A DNA stretch of 64,000 bases from Talaromyces rugulosus (GCF_013368755.1 NC_049565.1:1860001-1924000), one strand, 5' to 3'; counted from the stretch's first letter, positions 21,767 to 35,300 are shown. Program-made: numbers and translations. Notes: generated by a model from the letters alone, not told the origin.

Positions 21767-22801
21767 ATGCATCGTCAATTCGGCTCCTCCGGCAGAAACA
21801 AGTCACCCCGGAAAGACAACGACATGCTCAGTCCTAGCGGCGCGTCGTACTTTGCTTCACCGTCAAGCCATGGCTTCTCGTCGGCCAATATTTTCCCATC
21901 CAACTCGTCTGAATACACCAGCAGGGGCCAGGAACAGGTTCCTAGTGCTCCGCCCCCTTACTCGGAAATCTCAAGGGACGCTCCAATGACACCCGCGACC
22001 AAGGTTACGCCGACGCCCTCGACACAGAATATTGATTCTGACGACTCCAAATTTTCCTGGCTAGGGAAATTCGACACCATCTTCCTCGTGGATGACAGCG
22101 GGAGCATGATAGGGGAACGCTGGAGACAGACAGGAGCGGCGATTTCTGCCATCGCTCCGATTTGCACGAAATACGACCCGGATGGAATCGACATTTACTT
22201 TCTGAACCATCGCAACTGGAGCCATCCATCTAGTGGCTATCTCAATGTCAAATCCGCCAGCGACGTGGAAAAGATCTTTAGCTCAGTGCAACCAGGGGGA
22301 GGCACGTTTGTTGGTGAGCGGCTTCGAAATATTTTGTTTCCGTACCTGGAACGTGTCAAGACGATGACACAAGCAGAGAAGGATAGTTTTGGAAACCTGA
22401 AAGATCCCAGCCTGGACGTCCGTCCGATCGTAATCATCTCCATCACAGATGGGGATTTTAAGGATGACGTAACGACCGTCGTTAAAAATGCGGCTATGGA
22501 TTTAGGCGAGTACAAGGCGAAAGGAAATCAGGTGGGAATCCAATTCGTCCAGGTTGGCAACGACTCTAGTGCTCGGCGCGCTCTTAAGGCACTCGACGAT
22601 GAACTAGCCAAGACGCCGAAGGGTGAGAAGAAGATCCGAGATATTGTCGACACGGTGCCGTGGAAGCAATCTTCGAAAGAGCATTTTAACGGGGATTACC
22701 TGCTGAAAATCGTGCTGGGCGCAGTGAACAAGTCTCTTGATAACCAAGAGGTTGGCCGCCAAAAGGGCCGATTGTTGTCTAGGGTGTTCGGACTAGCCTG
22801 A
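21767..22801 (+). CDS. von Willebrand factor A domain protein
   Basis: Single exon of 344 aa. Residues 1-95 are Ser/Pro/Asn-rich and disordered and include a PPPY motif (about 62-65), the type of site bound by WW domains of Nedd4/Rsp5 ligases. The vWA domain starts at about 100 with KFDTIFLVDDSGSMIG, holding the DxSxS metal (MIDAS) residues D109, S111 and S113. It continues with GGGTFVGERL (a likely MIDAS Thr), RPIVIISITDGDF (a likely MIDAS Asp) and VGIQFVQVGND, and ends near 330. Secretion signals and membrane segments are absent, so it is likely cytosolic. Fungi carry several such single-vWA proteins of unknown role. The PPxY plus vWA layout would suit an adaptor, which is inference. Confidence 0.85.
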   Translation: MHRQFGSSGRNKSPRKDNDMLSPSGASYFASPSSHGFSSANIFPSNSSEYTSRGQEQVPSAPPPYSEISRDAPMTPATKVTPTPSTQNIDSDDSKFSWLGKFDTIFLVDDSGSMIGERWRQTGAAISAIAPICTKYDPDGIDIYFLNHRNWSHPSSGYLNVKSASDVEKIFSSVQPGGGTFVGERLRNILFPYLERVKTMTQAEKDSFGNLKDPSLDVRPIVIISITDGDFKDDVTTVVKNAAMDLGEYKAKGNQVGIQFVQVGNDSSARRALKALDDELAKTPKGEKKIRDIVDTVPWKQSSKEHFNGDYLLKIVLGAVNKSLDNQEVGRQKGRLLSRVFGLA

Positions 22802-23310
22802 CATGTGGTTTTGGCGGGCATCAGGCTTTTCTTTTCTTTTCTTTTCTTTAGACCTGTCTCCTCGGGCGATTAGTATTTTTAGAGGACGTCCATAATTGCT
22901 TATACCCAAATTGAAAGTATTATTTTATTTATTATTATTATTGCACGTTCCGTTTTTAATAAGCAACAGCAAGTGGTGGTGATCTACAAGATCAATATGA
23001 GTTGCGGATATAGTGGCTAAGCAAACTAGTTTTAGTCCATTCCTTTTGATTTGCAATAATAATATTCACTTTCTTTTCATGCAGACAACACATTGAAATC
23101 TAGCACATATTTGTCATATATGTACATAGTATTAGTATACAGAGACTGTCGCGCCAAGCCTTTTCCGTCCAGGGGTAAGCTAATGCACACTATTGGACAG
23201 ATAGGGTGGGGCAGCGGGGCTTGACGAAAGCAACTAAGAATAAATTCGACGCTTTTGTTCTGATTATTCTACTTGTCATTCGCCCGCAGATTATTATTAG
23301 TATTAACTTA
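22802..23310. other. Intergenic region left of the transposon nest
   Basis: This is the 3' flank of the vWA gene with a (CTTTT)n tract at about 22826-22850 and an ATT-repeat near 22925-22942. No gene is seen. It ends at the TA target dinucleotide of the pogo element. Confidence 0.55.
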
Positions 23311-23360
23311 CTAACGTATTTTATAACCCCCGTCGGCCACATAAGCCATCTCGGCCACCC
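23311..23360 (+). repeat. Left terminal inverted repeat of the pogo element
   Basis: Fifty bases starting CTAACGTATT pair exactly with 54869-54918 read in reverse complement. A TA target dinucleotide precedes it. Confidence 0.92.
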
Positions 23361-23420
23361 CCTCAATTTTCTCCCACTTTCCACCCTACACATATTTGAA
23401 AATCGCACCAACACAGCAAT

Positions 23421-24805
23421 ATGCCTCGGAACGCTACAAAAAATCCCTCAAACGATAAAAGTAGACTTCAGCTTGCTGTAAACGCGTTAAAAAAAGGCTA
23501 AATCACCAGTATGCGCGAAGCGGCGCGCCTTTTCAACATTCCAAGATTAACACTTCAAGATAGATATAGCAGTTGCTTTCAACACTCATATAAACGCGCC
23601 CACAACACCAAATTATCAGAAACTAAGGAAATATCACTTCATAAATGGATTATTTCTATAGATAAGCATAGCTACCCCATCAGGCCCTCAATGATAGAGC
23701 TTATAGCCAATTACTTGCTTGCTAAACATGATTCCATTAACTTATCACCTACCATTAGTAAATGCTAGGTAAACAATTATTTAAAATATCAGCAAGACCT
23801 TAAAATTTATTATATTCACAAATATAACTATAAACATATTTTATATAAAAATCTAATAATTATAAATAGCTTTTTCAATAATCTTACACGCGCTTTTACC
23901 AAATACAGGATTATTAAAGATAACATTTAGAATTTTAATAAGACTGGGTTCACTATAAAGATTATTTCTACTACAAAAATTATATGTAGCTCTGATTATA
24001 AAGAAAAACCTCATCTAGTACAGTCTAGGAATCAGGAATAGGTTATAGCTATAGAATATATAAGTATGTATGGAATCGTGTTACTCTTATTTATTATATT
24101 AAAGTTAGTTAATAAGCTGTTTAATTGGTATAATTTACCCTGCTTATCTTCTAATTAATTAATTATTAAGTTGCTAAACAGTTAGACGTCTGATGAACTT
24201 AGGATTGAATGGCTTTAAAAGATTTTTAACCTTTATACAAAACTAATTATAACTAAAAGATACCACATACTGGTTCTTAATAATCATAACAGTCATCTTA
24301 TATCTTTATTTGACCAGTAATATATCTAGATTAATATTATTCCTATATATATACCACTATATTCGTCTTATCTGCTTCAGCTGCTTAATATAGATATTTT
24401 TGCAGTTCTCAAGCAATTATATAGACGTGCGGTTAAAAACCGGATGCGCTACAGTGTTAACCATATCAATAAAAATAATTTTTTGATGATATATTCGGAA
24501 ATTCAAGATAAAGCCTATTCTATATAAAATATTAAAAGTAGCTTTGTAGTAACTGGTATTTCTCTATTTAATCTAAAATATGTACTATTAAAGCTTAACA
24601 TTCAATTACAAACATCTATCTTCTTTAATATAGCTTATTCTAGTGCAAATTGGTCCCTAAAAATATCAAAAAATATCAAAAATTTAATCTGCCAGGCAAA
24701 GACAATAGATTAATTTATAAAACAATATCTTACTAATTCAAATTCATTTACTAAGTACGCATTAGACTAATTAATAAAAGGATGCTCTTTAGTGATAAAT
24801 TCTGC
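23421..24805 (+). pseudogene. pogo/Fot1 transposase, N-terminal and central part, mutated
   Basis: An ATG at 23421 begins MPRNATKNPSNDKSRLQLAV-like sequence, then stops appear. REAARLFNIPRLTL is a psq-type helix-turn-helix, followed by TKEISLHKWIISIDKH and the IANYLLAKHDS region of the CENP-B/Tc5-type DNA-binding half. From about 23770 the DDE catalytic part is present only as AT-rich wreckage with stops in all frames. The better-preserved first 350 bp against the ruined rest illustrates the inward gradient of mutation. It continues at 48616 and 54690 after the insertions. Confidence 0.75.
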
Positions 24806-25079
24806 TGTGACGGCTGAGCCTGAGGCTATCCCCAAGGGTAGGAGCGGCCTCGTGGCCGGATGGGAGGCCTCAGGCAGGAAGGGCATCAACCCTAACCCGC
24901 GGTGCCAGATCTGGGGATAGCCTCACCCTGGGGCTATAAGGGGTCAAGCTGGTTATCTAAACACACAAGATAAAACCTTTCTGTAGGTCCTGGTAGTTAG
25001 ATTCTTTTCCTATACTTATTATTTTAGAGAATTGTATCTCTAGATAGAAATTAAATATCTTTAGAAAAGGCATATTATA
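24806..25079 (+). repeat. 5' LTR of element A
   Basis: The outer ~95 bases are identical on reading to those of the LTR at 27378. The inner end is mutated by C-to-T and G-to-A changes, so the expected GGCACGTCACA terminus reads GGCATATTATA. It contains the ATGCTTATTATT-type segment matching the primer-binding site just inside. Confidence 0.85.
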
Positions 25080-25334
25080 TTATAATAAGTATTATTATAC
25101 TTTATCTTTATTTTTTTTATAACTAGTATAGCTAGTACTTAGCTATAGTTAGTGTTCTGGTTAGGAATAGACTTTTCTTTATTTTAATCTTTTTATATTT
25201 AGTATAGTCTGTATAGCTATAATAAATATTTTATTAATGCTCTGATTCTGAATTTTTATTTATCTTTATTTAAAATCTAGAAATCTTGTGAGCTAGTATA
25301 ATAGTAAGACTAAATATTACTAACAGATATTAGT

Positions 25335-27377
25335 ATGGTGAGAGCGCTAGTAATAATGATATAGAAGAGCCTAGTCGCTGCTTAATTATTAACTTTAAAG
25401 AACTGAAGCTTGGAGATATTCTTAAGGGACTACTTAATAAAGATGAATTTTTTAAGCTTTATAGAAGCGATCTTAAAGGCTTATTTAAAGATTTATTTTA
25501 ATATCTTTCTATATAGAAGAAATAACTAAAAGAGGCTTTTACTAAGTCTAGTAATAATAATATAGAAGAAATTGACTTTATAAAAGAGGAGATTCAGAAT
25601 CTCAAGAATAATCTAACTAATCATTGCTAGGCTATATCTGAACTGATTATGGAGCGTAATATTATAATTATTAATATTTCTCTAGCTAGGAAAGATTATA
25701 AAAAGAAGACTATTAAGCTGCTAAATAGCTAGCTACTATTAGATAGAATTAATTCTAAGTATAAATTATAGAAGATTAATGTTAAGAATAAGTTAGAAAC
25801 TAATACTGATCATTATCTAATAGCCCTAGCCTGTATGGCATATGTGAAGGGAATATATAAAGGAGAAATAGCTAACTATTTATTTCCACAATTCTAGAAG
25901 GACTTAGTATAATATTATTAGGATATTAATAACATCTTTAAGTATCTAAGAATAATCTATATAGATAAGAACTATATGATCAATATGAAGATAGAACTTT
26001 ATTATCTAGTAATAAGAGATTTAAAGTTTCAGATCTTTTTATTAAAATTTATATTTCTTATCTAGGAAGCTGGCCTTACTCTATTAGAATAGAAGAAAAA
26101 ACTCTATTATAAACTCTTATTTGATATATAGTATGCCATGATTAAGAAAAGCACTAACTTAATAATGTTATACTAGATCTTTGTATAAAGATATTACATT
26201 ACTGTCAACTGCTTTGAGCAGATTGTTGAAAAGGAATGACGCGTCTATAGCTATAGAATTAGGAGTAATAAAGGCTATAGTTAGGGAGGCTATTAGTTAA
26301 ATACCTCCAGAAGATTAAAGCTGAAGAATAAAGCCTTTTAACCATAGCTTTTCTAGGAAGAAAAGAAGAAGCTAATAAGTAAAAATAAGTATTTTAATTA
26401 TAAACTGAGTAGTCACTATACTGATAAGTGCCCCCTTAAGAAGAAGACTCCGGATCTAAAGGCCTTAGAGAAATAGAATAAGGATGATGCAGGCAAAGAG
26501 TTAGAAAACATCTATGTCTAGAAGAAGTCTCTTTCTTAGATATATCAAGTATAGACAACAAAGCTTTAGATTTCTCACAGCTGATAGAGAAAGAGAAGGA
26601 TAGTATAACTATATCTATTCAGCTAGCTAAGAATAGATATTCAATTTATACTAAAGCTTTAGCTAATACTAGAGTCAATAGATTTGCCTTTTTAAATGTA
26701 TTTTTAGTAGAGAAGCTTATATAACACTTTTAGACATATATAGTACCCGTTTCTGAACCCTATAGGGTGAGAAGGTATAATAGGAAGACAGTAGAACTGG
26801 CCATGCACCTTATGATCTTAACACTGATTGTTGATAGCTGGATATAGCAGCATCTACCCTTTTTCTTAATATGACTAGGCCGTCACAATGTTATTTTAGA
26901 TCATATATAGCTGGAGAAATATAATATATTAGTAGATTATAGAAATTGTTGTCTTTTATGGCTAGAGGATGTGTTTTTTAAAGATTAAATAGAGAGAGAG
27001 CAGTTTATTTATATGTTAAAGATAATACTAAAGAGAAATAGACTAGTTAATCTTGAGCATCAAGCTAATATGGAGTGCTGAGATCAGTTGATAAAAGAAT
27101 CTATCCTATTTCTATAATTAGAACCCCAAAGAAAAGCGCCTATAGTTATAGAAAGAACGTAAAGAACGCAATTAAGAATAGAATTACAGAAAATAGAGAA
27201 AGCCTTACAATCAGAGAACGCCACAGGACCTTTTGGTAGTACTAAAAAAGTATTACCAGTTGTCAGTTCAATGAGAAATCTATATCACTAATACTTAGAA
27301 AGAAGAACGTATGGAATGGATATAGCAATTATTAAAGCTGCTAGATTCTATTATTATATGAAAAGCAAGACTATAGA
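25335..27377 (+). pseudogene. Element A gag and start of pol, mutated
   Basis: ATGGTGAGAGC at 25335 corresponds to the gag start of intact element E. Fragments FKELKLGDILKGLLNKDEFF and EEIQNLKNNL recall its gag. A zinc knuckle CFN(Y)KL..HYTDKCPLKKK lies near 26390-26440. Downstream, NTRVNRFAFLNVFLVEKL near 26665-26720 matches the aspartic protease block of E (MDTGANGYAFLDIFLAEKL), with the catalytic D-T-G disrupted. Frequent TAA/TAG stops occur. It is cut at 27377, where element B inserted. Confidence 0.75.
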
Positions 27378-27651
27378 TGTGACGGCTGAGCCTGAGGCTA
27401 TCCCCAAGGGTAGGAGCGGCCTCGTGGCCGGATGGGAGGCCTCAGGCAGGAAGGGCATCAACCCTAACCCGTGGTGCCAGATCTAGGGATAGCCTCACCC
27501 TGAGGCTATAAGGGGTCAAGCTGGTTACTTAAGCACACAAGATAAAACCTTTCCGCAGGTCCTGGTAGTTAGATTCCTTTCCTATGCTTATTATTTTAGA
27601 GAATCGCACCTCTAGATAAGAATTGAATATCTTTAGAAAAGGCATGTTATA
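27378..27651 (+). repeat. 5' LTR of element B
   Basis: It starts TGTGACGGCTGAGCC. Its outer third is identical on reading to the 5' LTR of A, and its inner terminus is mutated to GGCATGTTATA. The putative primer-binding site ACAATAAACAT follows two bases after the LTR. Confidence 0.88.
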
Positions 27652-27894
27652 TTACAATAAACATTATTATATTTTATTTTTATTTTTCTTATAACTAGCA
27701 CAGCCAGTACTTAGCTACAGTCAGTATTTTAATTAGAGATAGACTTTTCTTTATCTTAACCTCTTTATATTCAATATAGTCTATATAGCTATAATAAATA
27801 TCTTGTCAGTATTCTAACCTTAAACCTTTATTTACTTTTATTTAAAATCTAGAAATCTTGTAAGTTAGTATAATAGTAAGACTAAATACCGCTA

Positions 27895-29496
27895 ACAGAT
27901 ATTAATATAATAAGAATATTAGCAATAATAATATAGGAAAGCCTAATCGCCACTTAACTATTAATCTTAAAAAACTAAAGCTTAAAGATGTTTCTAAAGG
28001 ATTATTTAATAAGAATAAATTTCTTAAGCTTTGTAAAAGCAACTTTAGAGATCTGTTTAAAGATTTATTTTAATATCTCTTTATATAGAAGAAATAACTA
28101 GAAGAAGCTTTTATTAAGTCTAGTAATAATAATATAAAAGAAATTAACTTTATAAAAAAAGAGATTTAGAATCTTAAAAGTAATCTGGCCGACTATTGCT
28201 AGGCTATGTTTAAACTGATCACAGAGTATAATACTATAATTGTCAATATTTCTCTAGCTGGAGAAGACTATAAGAAGAAGACTACCAAGCTACTAGATAG
28301 CTAGCTATTATTAGATAGAATTGATTTTAAGTACAAATTATGGGAGATTGATGTTAAGAATAAGTTGGAAGCCAATGCTGACTATTATCTAATAGCCCTG
28401 GCCTATATGGCGTACGTGAAGGGGATATATAAGGGAGAAGTAGCTAACTATTTATTTCTATGATTCTAGAAGGACTCAGCATAATATTACTAGGATGTTG
28501 GTGATATTTTTAAGCATCTAAAAATAATCTATATAGATAAGAACTGTGTGATTAATATAAAGATAGAACTCTATTACTTAGTAATAAAAGATTTGAAGTT
28601 TTAGATCTTTTTATTGAAATTTATATTTCTTGCTTAAGAAGCTGGCCTTGCTCTATTAGAATGGAAGAAGGAACTCTATTATAAACTTTTATTCAATATG
28701 TAGCGCGCCATGATTAAGGAAAGTATTGATCTAATAGTGTTGTACCAGACCTTTATATAAAGATGCTATATTACTGTTAACCGCCTCAAGTAGATTGCTG
28801 AAAAGAAACAACACGTCTGTAGCTATAGGATTGGGAGTAGTAAAGGCTATAGCTAGAAAGACCACTAGTTGAATACTTCTGAAAGATTGAAGCTAAAGAA
28901 TGAAGTTCTTTAATTGCAGCTCTTCTAGGAAGAAAAGAAGAAGCTAATAAACAAGGACAAGTGTTTTAATTGTAAACTGAGCGGTCACTATGCTAATAAG
29001 TGCCCCCTCAAGAAGAAGGCTCCGGATCTGAAGGCTTTGGAGGATGATGTAGGCAAGGAGTCGGAAAACACCCATACCTAGAAGAAGTCTCTTTCTTAGG
29101 CGCATCAAGTACAGATAATAAAGCTTTAGATCTCTTATAGCTGATAGGGAGAGAGAAAGATAGTATAACTATATCTATTCAGCTAGCTAAGAATAGATAT
29201 TCAATTTGTACCAAAGCTTTGGCTAATACTGAAGCTAATAGATTTGCCTTTTTAGATGTATTTTTAGTGGAGAAGCTTGTATAACACTTTTAGATATATA
29301 TAGTACCCGTTTCTGAACCCTATGGGATGAGAGGGTATGATGGAAAGATAGTAGAACTAGTCATGCATCTCATAATCTTAACACTGGTTGTTGATAGCTA
29401 GATACAGTGGTATCTATTTTTTCTCTTAATGCGACTAGGCCATTATAATGTTATTTTGGGTTGTATATGGCTGGAGAAGTATAATATATTGATGGA
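27895..29496 (+). pseudogene. Element B gag and start of pol, mutated
   Basis: It is collinear with 25330-26935 of element A. The zinc knuckle is CFNCKLSGHYANKCPLKKK near 28955-29010, more intact than in A, followed by the protease block NTEANRFAFLDVFLVEKL near 29225-29280. Multiple stops interrupt it. It ends at 29496, where element C inserted after ATGGA. Confidence 0.75.
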
Positions 29497-29753
29497 TGTT
29501 ACGGGCTAGGTCCCGTCTTACTGGCCTTATGTAGGTCCAGGAATTAAGTAGATTCAAATATGAGAAAAAGAAGGAAAAGGTTCACAGAGGTTCGCATTGT
29601 CGAATATTAATACAGGCGAGTATAGGTCCTGAGGGCGCCCTAGCGAATCTGGTATAGTGTCAGAGGGTTTTTCTATAGCGAACCAGATACAGACCAAATA
29701 CGGTTATTCTACAAGAGCAAAGCCTAAGTATCCCAGGGGCTAAGACCTTAACA
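29497..29753 (-). repeat. 3' LTR of element C (left end)
   Basis: It runs TGTTACGGGC...CTTAACA. The outer (left) part matches an unmutated form and the inner (right) part has more transitions. It is 257 bp, equal to its partner. Confidence 0.87.
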
Positions 29754-32060
29754 TTACTCCCCCCCTTCAGCAAGAATATTATAGTGTTAAAGCCAGTAGT
29801 TAAGTGCTTTAATATCTTCTATAGACCAGGCAGATTCCCATATAGATCACACATATCTAATCCAACAGACAAAGTATTACTTCATATATCCATAGCCCCA
29901 ACGTATAGTCCGTTCGTCAAGTATACTATCAACTAAATACTCTTCATTACCTTCTACTAAATACGCTAATAGCTGGTAATTATATCAGATCTGTGAAGAG
30001 AGCGGACGTATGCCCATAGGGCAGAGGAGCATTATATAAAAAATATCATGAATAGTTCCAGAAACATTAAGTTAGTACACATAGGATTCCACTTTCTCTA
30101 ATATAGTATATTTCACATATTAGGCGTCCAGCTTCTTCAAAAATCATTTAGTCCAAATATTCTAAAGGTCTAACTATACCTTCTATCCTACTTTATACTC
30201 CAGAAGAGTCTTTTAACAACAGTTCGCACTATCTTCTATTCGCTGCTGTGCTGAGACAAGCTCAGTCTACGCTATATCAAAGGCCTACCATAGCTTAGTA
30301 ACTATATCATTTACACATTCAGCGGCAGGTCTTTACTACTCAGATGTGGAGATAGCTTCATCTAACTAGAGTAATTCAACGTTGTATCTATAGGTCAGGA
30401 AGAAGAGACTAATACTAATTGCAATAACATCGCGCCTATTTATTATAAATTACACAATTACGATTAGTAAGCTCTAGTCAATTTAAAGATAGATATAGAA
30501 GTTCCACAAATATTTTTCCACCATAGAGTTAACACATTCCGTCTGTCCATCAGTTTAAAAATAATGCGCAATTGACAATCGTCTTATAATCTTTAGACAT
30601 TCACATACACCTTTCCAAAGATTATTAACAAATTACGTGCCCCAATCCAATATAATACTGCTAGGCAGCCCATATTCACGTATGAATCGGTCAACAAACT
30701 TCAATATCACTATCTCAGTATCTATGTGTTTGCATAGTACCAATATAATCCCTTTTCCCAGTCAGTCAACAATTACCATAAGATTCATATTCCCATCAGA
30801 CATTAAGAGTTTCTCTATAAAATCCATACTAATATCTCACCACATTCGCAAGGGAACAGAGAGCAGTTTTAATAACCCTTATCAGCATTGTCTCCATACA
30901 GTGTTCACACCACATTTATCACAGTTATTCACAAACCTTCAGACATCCTCAGATAGATTCAGCCAATATAGTTATCAGGCCACAATAGCATAGATCATGT
31001 TTCGGCCTGGATGTCCAATAAAATAAGAGTCATATATATCTTATATAATACAAATACAGAGTGGTTCACTATTTAGTACCCATTATTAGTTTCAAAATAA
31101 TAATCAGTCCACTGCATCAATCGTGCATTCGGATACCATAGTGCGAAGTTGTAGATCTTAAGAGAACCATGAAAACTTCTAGCATACAGCCTTTTTGATT
31201 CATTTATAATTCTTATCCTCAGCTTTAGCTAATCGCCACTATTCTCCAATTGACATTAAGTACTCTATGTAGATAGCATGGACATAGGGTTCAGGTGTGG
31301 TGTTCAATAAGCGACCCTAGGAAGGTTGTTCTAAATAGTCTCTCTATACCTTATTAGGATTGATAAGACACTTATTTCAGTATGCTAGACGTTCATCATC
31401 AATCCCATCAAACATATCTTGCGAGCATCACAATAGTGCATCAGATCTAGCAGCTAGTCGCCCTAGCCAGTATTAGAACTTATAGTTAAAATATAAAAAT
31501 ATACCAGCCCATCTCATTTACCTTTCATTCAACCGTCGGAACTGCATAAAGTATTTAAGATTCCAGTAATCAGTCAGAATAGTAAACTCCTTAGTACTAA
31601 TTAGTTCAGATTCTCATTACTTTAGATATGCTATTATTGCCAATAGCTCCTTATCGTGGATCTTGTAATTGTACTCCGCGGGTGTGCATTTTCAGGAGAA
31701 GTAGGCGCAGGTTCATAGAAGTCCTTTGTTATTGTATTGTAATAATGTCCTCCTTATGATATATCCCAAAGAGTCAGCTTCTATAATTGTATTCTGCTCG
31801 GGGTCGAATTATACTAGTATTAGGTCGTTTATAAATATTTATTTTAGTTGTTTAAAAACTTTATTAGCGGCCTTGGTCTAAATAAAGATAATTCCCTTTT
31901 TAGTTAGTTCTGTCAGTAAACAGATTATATTGGAATATCCTTAGATAAACTGTTGGTAGAAATTTATAAACCCTAGGAATGATTATATGTTTTTCACATA
32001 TGTTGGGGCTTTCTATTCTAAAATGGCAGAGACTTTTATGGGGTCTATTTGGATCCCTTT
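29754..32060 (-). pseudogene. Element C pol, distal part (end of RT, RNase H, integrase), mutated
   Basis: Read on the minus strand from 32060 it gives LEAGKGIQIDPIKVSAILE, SFLGFINFYQQFI, then FDPEQNTIIEADSLGYII (RNase H) near 31740-31810, EYNYKIHDKELLAIIAYLK near 31630-31680 and a stretch to 29754 that by position should hold integrase. Stops are frequent. The break at 32060 falls exactly at the LINE target duplication. Confidence 0.72.
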
Positions 32061-32359
32061 TCCAGCTTCTAATATTATTATTATTATTATTTAATCAAAT
32101 TTAACGTCTATACCGAGCCCTAGGCTATGACAGACAGCGATTCGTGTGGATTAGGCCTGCTTATAGGGGTTGCCCCCCATAAGCCGGTGCCTCTACCCCC
32201 ATTGGATCCAGGCTTTCAAGGTATCTTGCACTTTCCTCACCCCATGCCGCTTATATGCGCAGGACGATTCGGGGGCTTATAGTGGGTGGCAACCACTACC
32301 CCCTCCTTATGGCCACTAACGTTTGGGCGTTGCCTACAATAGCGGGCCGCCCCTGCCCG

Positions 32360-35300
32360 CTATCCTTCCCCCTCTCGCTCTCCCTCATCCAGGGCCTCAA
32401 TGCCCCAATTATCAGTCTTATAGGCCTGCTCCCAGGCCTGTTGGTTATCCTCTCGCTCCCTAATGGCCCCTATAAACGCCAGCAGCGCTGTAGTGGCCTT
32501 TGGGTCCTGGAATAGGCGTGCTTCGGGGCACTGCTCGCTATCCTGCGGGGCCTTTACCCCCGCTTCGGCCAAGCCGGCATATAGTTTTTCCCGCTGGTGG
32601 CACCACTGTCGACAGTTTGTAAGAAGGTGTCTTACCGTCTCAGTCCCCCTAGAGCACCCCAAGCAATTAGGGGAGTCTCGGGCCTTGATTCGGTGCAGAT
32701 AGGCCCCGATTGGGGTGTGGCCGGTCTTGAATTGGTAATACCGCCGCGCCAGGTGCTTGGGGGTGCTTGCCACTATTGGGTCAAGCTTCCATCCCCGGGG
32801 GGGTTGGTAGGCCTGGCCTACCTGTTGGGTGCGTCTTGCAAGCTTTGCAGTGAGCCAGTTGGCCTTGATAGCGCTATAAGTCTCGGTGCATGCCCGCCGG
32901 GCATGGGCCAGTGAGATGCCTGAGTACTTGCCTGTACAGGGCCTCCCTGCAGCTTTCTTAGCGGCCTTATCGGCCTCCTCGTTGCCTGGGACCCCTTTAT
33001 GGCCTGGCACCCAGCATATGGTAACCCTGCGGCCGGTGGCCTGTAGTTCCCCGGCTAGGTCGTGTGCCCGCAGCGCTAGGGCTTGCCCTGGGCCAGGCCG
33101 GGTATGCTGGAGCCTGCTTATAGCGGCCTGGGCGTCTAAAAACACCCTAATTGGCCCTATAAGATTCTCTGCCAGCGCCCACTCTAGGGCTTCGACTACT
33201 CCTATTAGTTCTGCATCAAAGACTTCGAAGCCTGCGCCCAGGGGAGCTAGGCGCGACCTCCAGGGGCCAATAAGTGGCTTATAAGCTACTGCAGCGCCTA
33301 CGCGCTGATCGTCTAACCTAGAACCGTCTGAGTAAAGGTCGGTGTTCCCTATCCCACTTAGGGGGTCTGAGGCTAATTGCATAGCGGTTTCAGGGGAGTC
33401 TATCCTGAAATCTAGTGGTATAGACCTATTACCAGGCTCTATTGTACGCTCAAAGCCCTGGGAGGGGTCGGCGGTCAAGGCCTCTCGTAGCCTGCGGGCC
33501 AGGCCCATGCCCAGCTTCCAGGGGCCTCGGCGGGTTGGTGTTGCCCAAGCTCGGTCTTCTAGTGGCTGCTCTCCAGGCTGTGCATGGGCGTCTCCCTCCC
33601 TAAGCGTTATAGGGAGTATTTCTGCTGCTGGATGCCCCTGGGGAAGTCCTAGGAGTCTCAGGGCATACCGCCGCTGTTTACTATCTAATAGGGCCTCTGC
33701 TGGTTCCAGAGCTGCCTCCCTTATAAGCGGTCCTAACGGGGTGGACTTCAGCATGCCTGTGACTGCCCGGGCCTGGTTATTAATTAGGCCCTGCAGTCCT
33801 TCTAGGCAGTTCTTTTGCCCATGCCACCAAAGCTCGGCCCCATAAAGCGCCACTGACTGCGCGGTGGCCTTTTGGATTCGCCATGCCAGGCCTGGGGGGA
33901 GCCCCTGGGCCTTGCACAGTGCCCGCACTCGTCTTTCAGTATTTTGACCTTTTTGCAGGCGGTACTTATAGTGGGCTTTGAGGGTAAGCTTTGGATCTAG
34001 TAAGACCCCTAACCACCGGATGGCTGTTGGGGAGAATGCCACTAAAGCGTCTTCTACCTGCACCCTAGCTTCCTGGACCTGATTTTTATGTTCCCTGCTG
34101 GTGGCCCTAGAGAATAGGATGGCCTCTGTCTTTTTAGGGTCGAATTTGACGCTATTTGCCAGTCCCCACTCAATAGCAGCTTTTGCCGCTGCTTCTAGCT
34201 GCCTGCAGATCTCAGAGACCGAGCTTCCCTGGGCTACCAGGCCTATGTCATCGGCATAGGACAGGGCCTTGATTCCTGGCACCTGCTGTTCCATAGCCTG
34301 AAACACACCCCGGATATAGATAAGAAAGAGGATTGGGGAGACCGGTGAGCCCTGGGGCAGCCCTGAGTCAATAGGCTGTTCAGGGGCTTTATAACCGTCA
34401 ATTACGAGGCTGACCCTTCTATTTGTAAGGAAGGATAAGGTCCACCTTATAAGGTCATTATCTAGGCCTGCAGCTTCCATAGCCTCACTAAGCTTATAGG
34501 GGTCAACATGGTCGAAGGCCCCCATAACATCAATAAAGATAGTGCCTGTGAGAAGCTTTTGAGTCCATCCCTCGTGCACTGTTTGCACGAGGCAGGCCAC
34601 CGCGTCAATAGCCCCACGGCCCCGCCTGCACCCCATTTGTCCAGGGTGTAAAGCCCCCTGGGCCTCACACCAGTCCGCTATAAGGCCTGCAGCCAGCTTC
34701 TCAACAACCTTGCCCAGGCAGCTAAGCAAGCTTATCACCCTCCAGGCCTTCACCTGGGTGTAATCGGGCTTCCCTGGCTTCCGAAGTAGGATGCCTTTAG
34801 CGGTCTTCCAGGCCCCTGGGTGCACCCCAAGCCGAAAGCACTGCCTAGCCATCCCTATGATTCGGGGCGAGTCTAGTGCCCAGAGTAGCCGGCATGCTTT
34901 AAAATTGAGCCTGTCGGCCCCCGGAGCTTTCTTGATGCTCTGGCTGAATAGGGCCTGATGCACCCGCTCTGGCGTTATAAGCATGTGGGCCTGTCCACCT
35001 GGCAGCTCCCCAGGAGGGGAGCTACGGGGGGCGTTAGGAAATGCCGTTTCCCTGATTAGAGCTTCTTTATCGGCCATGGTAGTGGCAGGGGGAGCCTCTA
35101 GATCCGGGCCTTGGAGTGCTGGGGTGGTGGGATTAGTCCGTGGCTTAGTGTACTGTAGGGCTATCCAACACCTATTAGGATCTCCTGGAGAAGGCTTTTC
35201 CAGGTCATCCCTAGGGCCTTTGGGAAAAGGGTTCCCAGTGGGGTTAGAACCCTTTTTCCACTCTTCCTTCCCCCCAGGGCCTCCCTCAGCAAGGAAGGCC

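Noticed and set aside
30637..30993. 118-residue plus-strand frame in element C
   Set aside because: It lies antisense to the mutated pol of element C and has the biased composition of AT-mutated DNA.
33342..33845. Long plus-strand frames inside the LINE
   Set aside because: They are antisense shadows of the GC-rich ORF1/ORF2 (several between 32,255 and 37,803), with no family signal.
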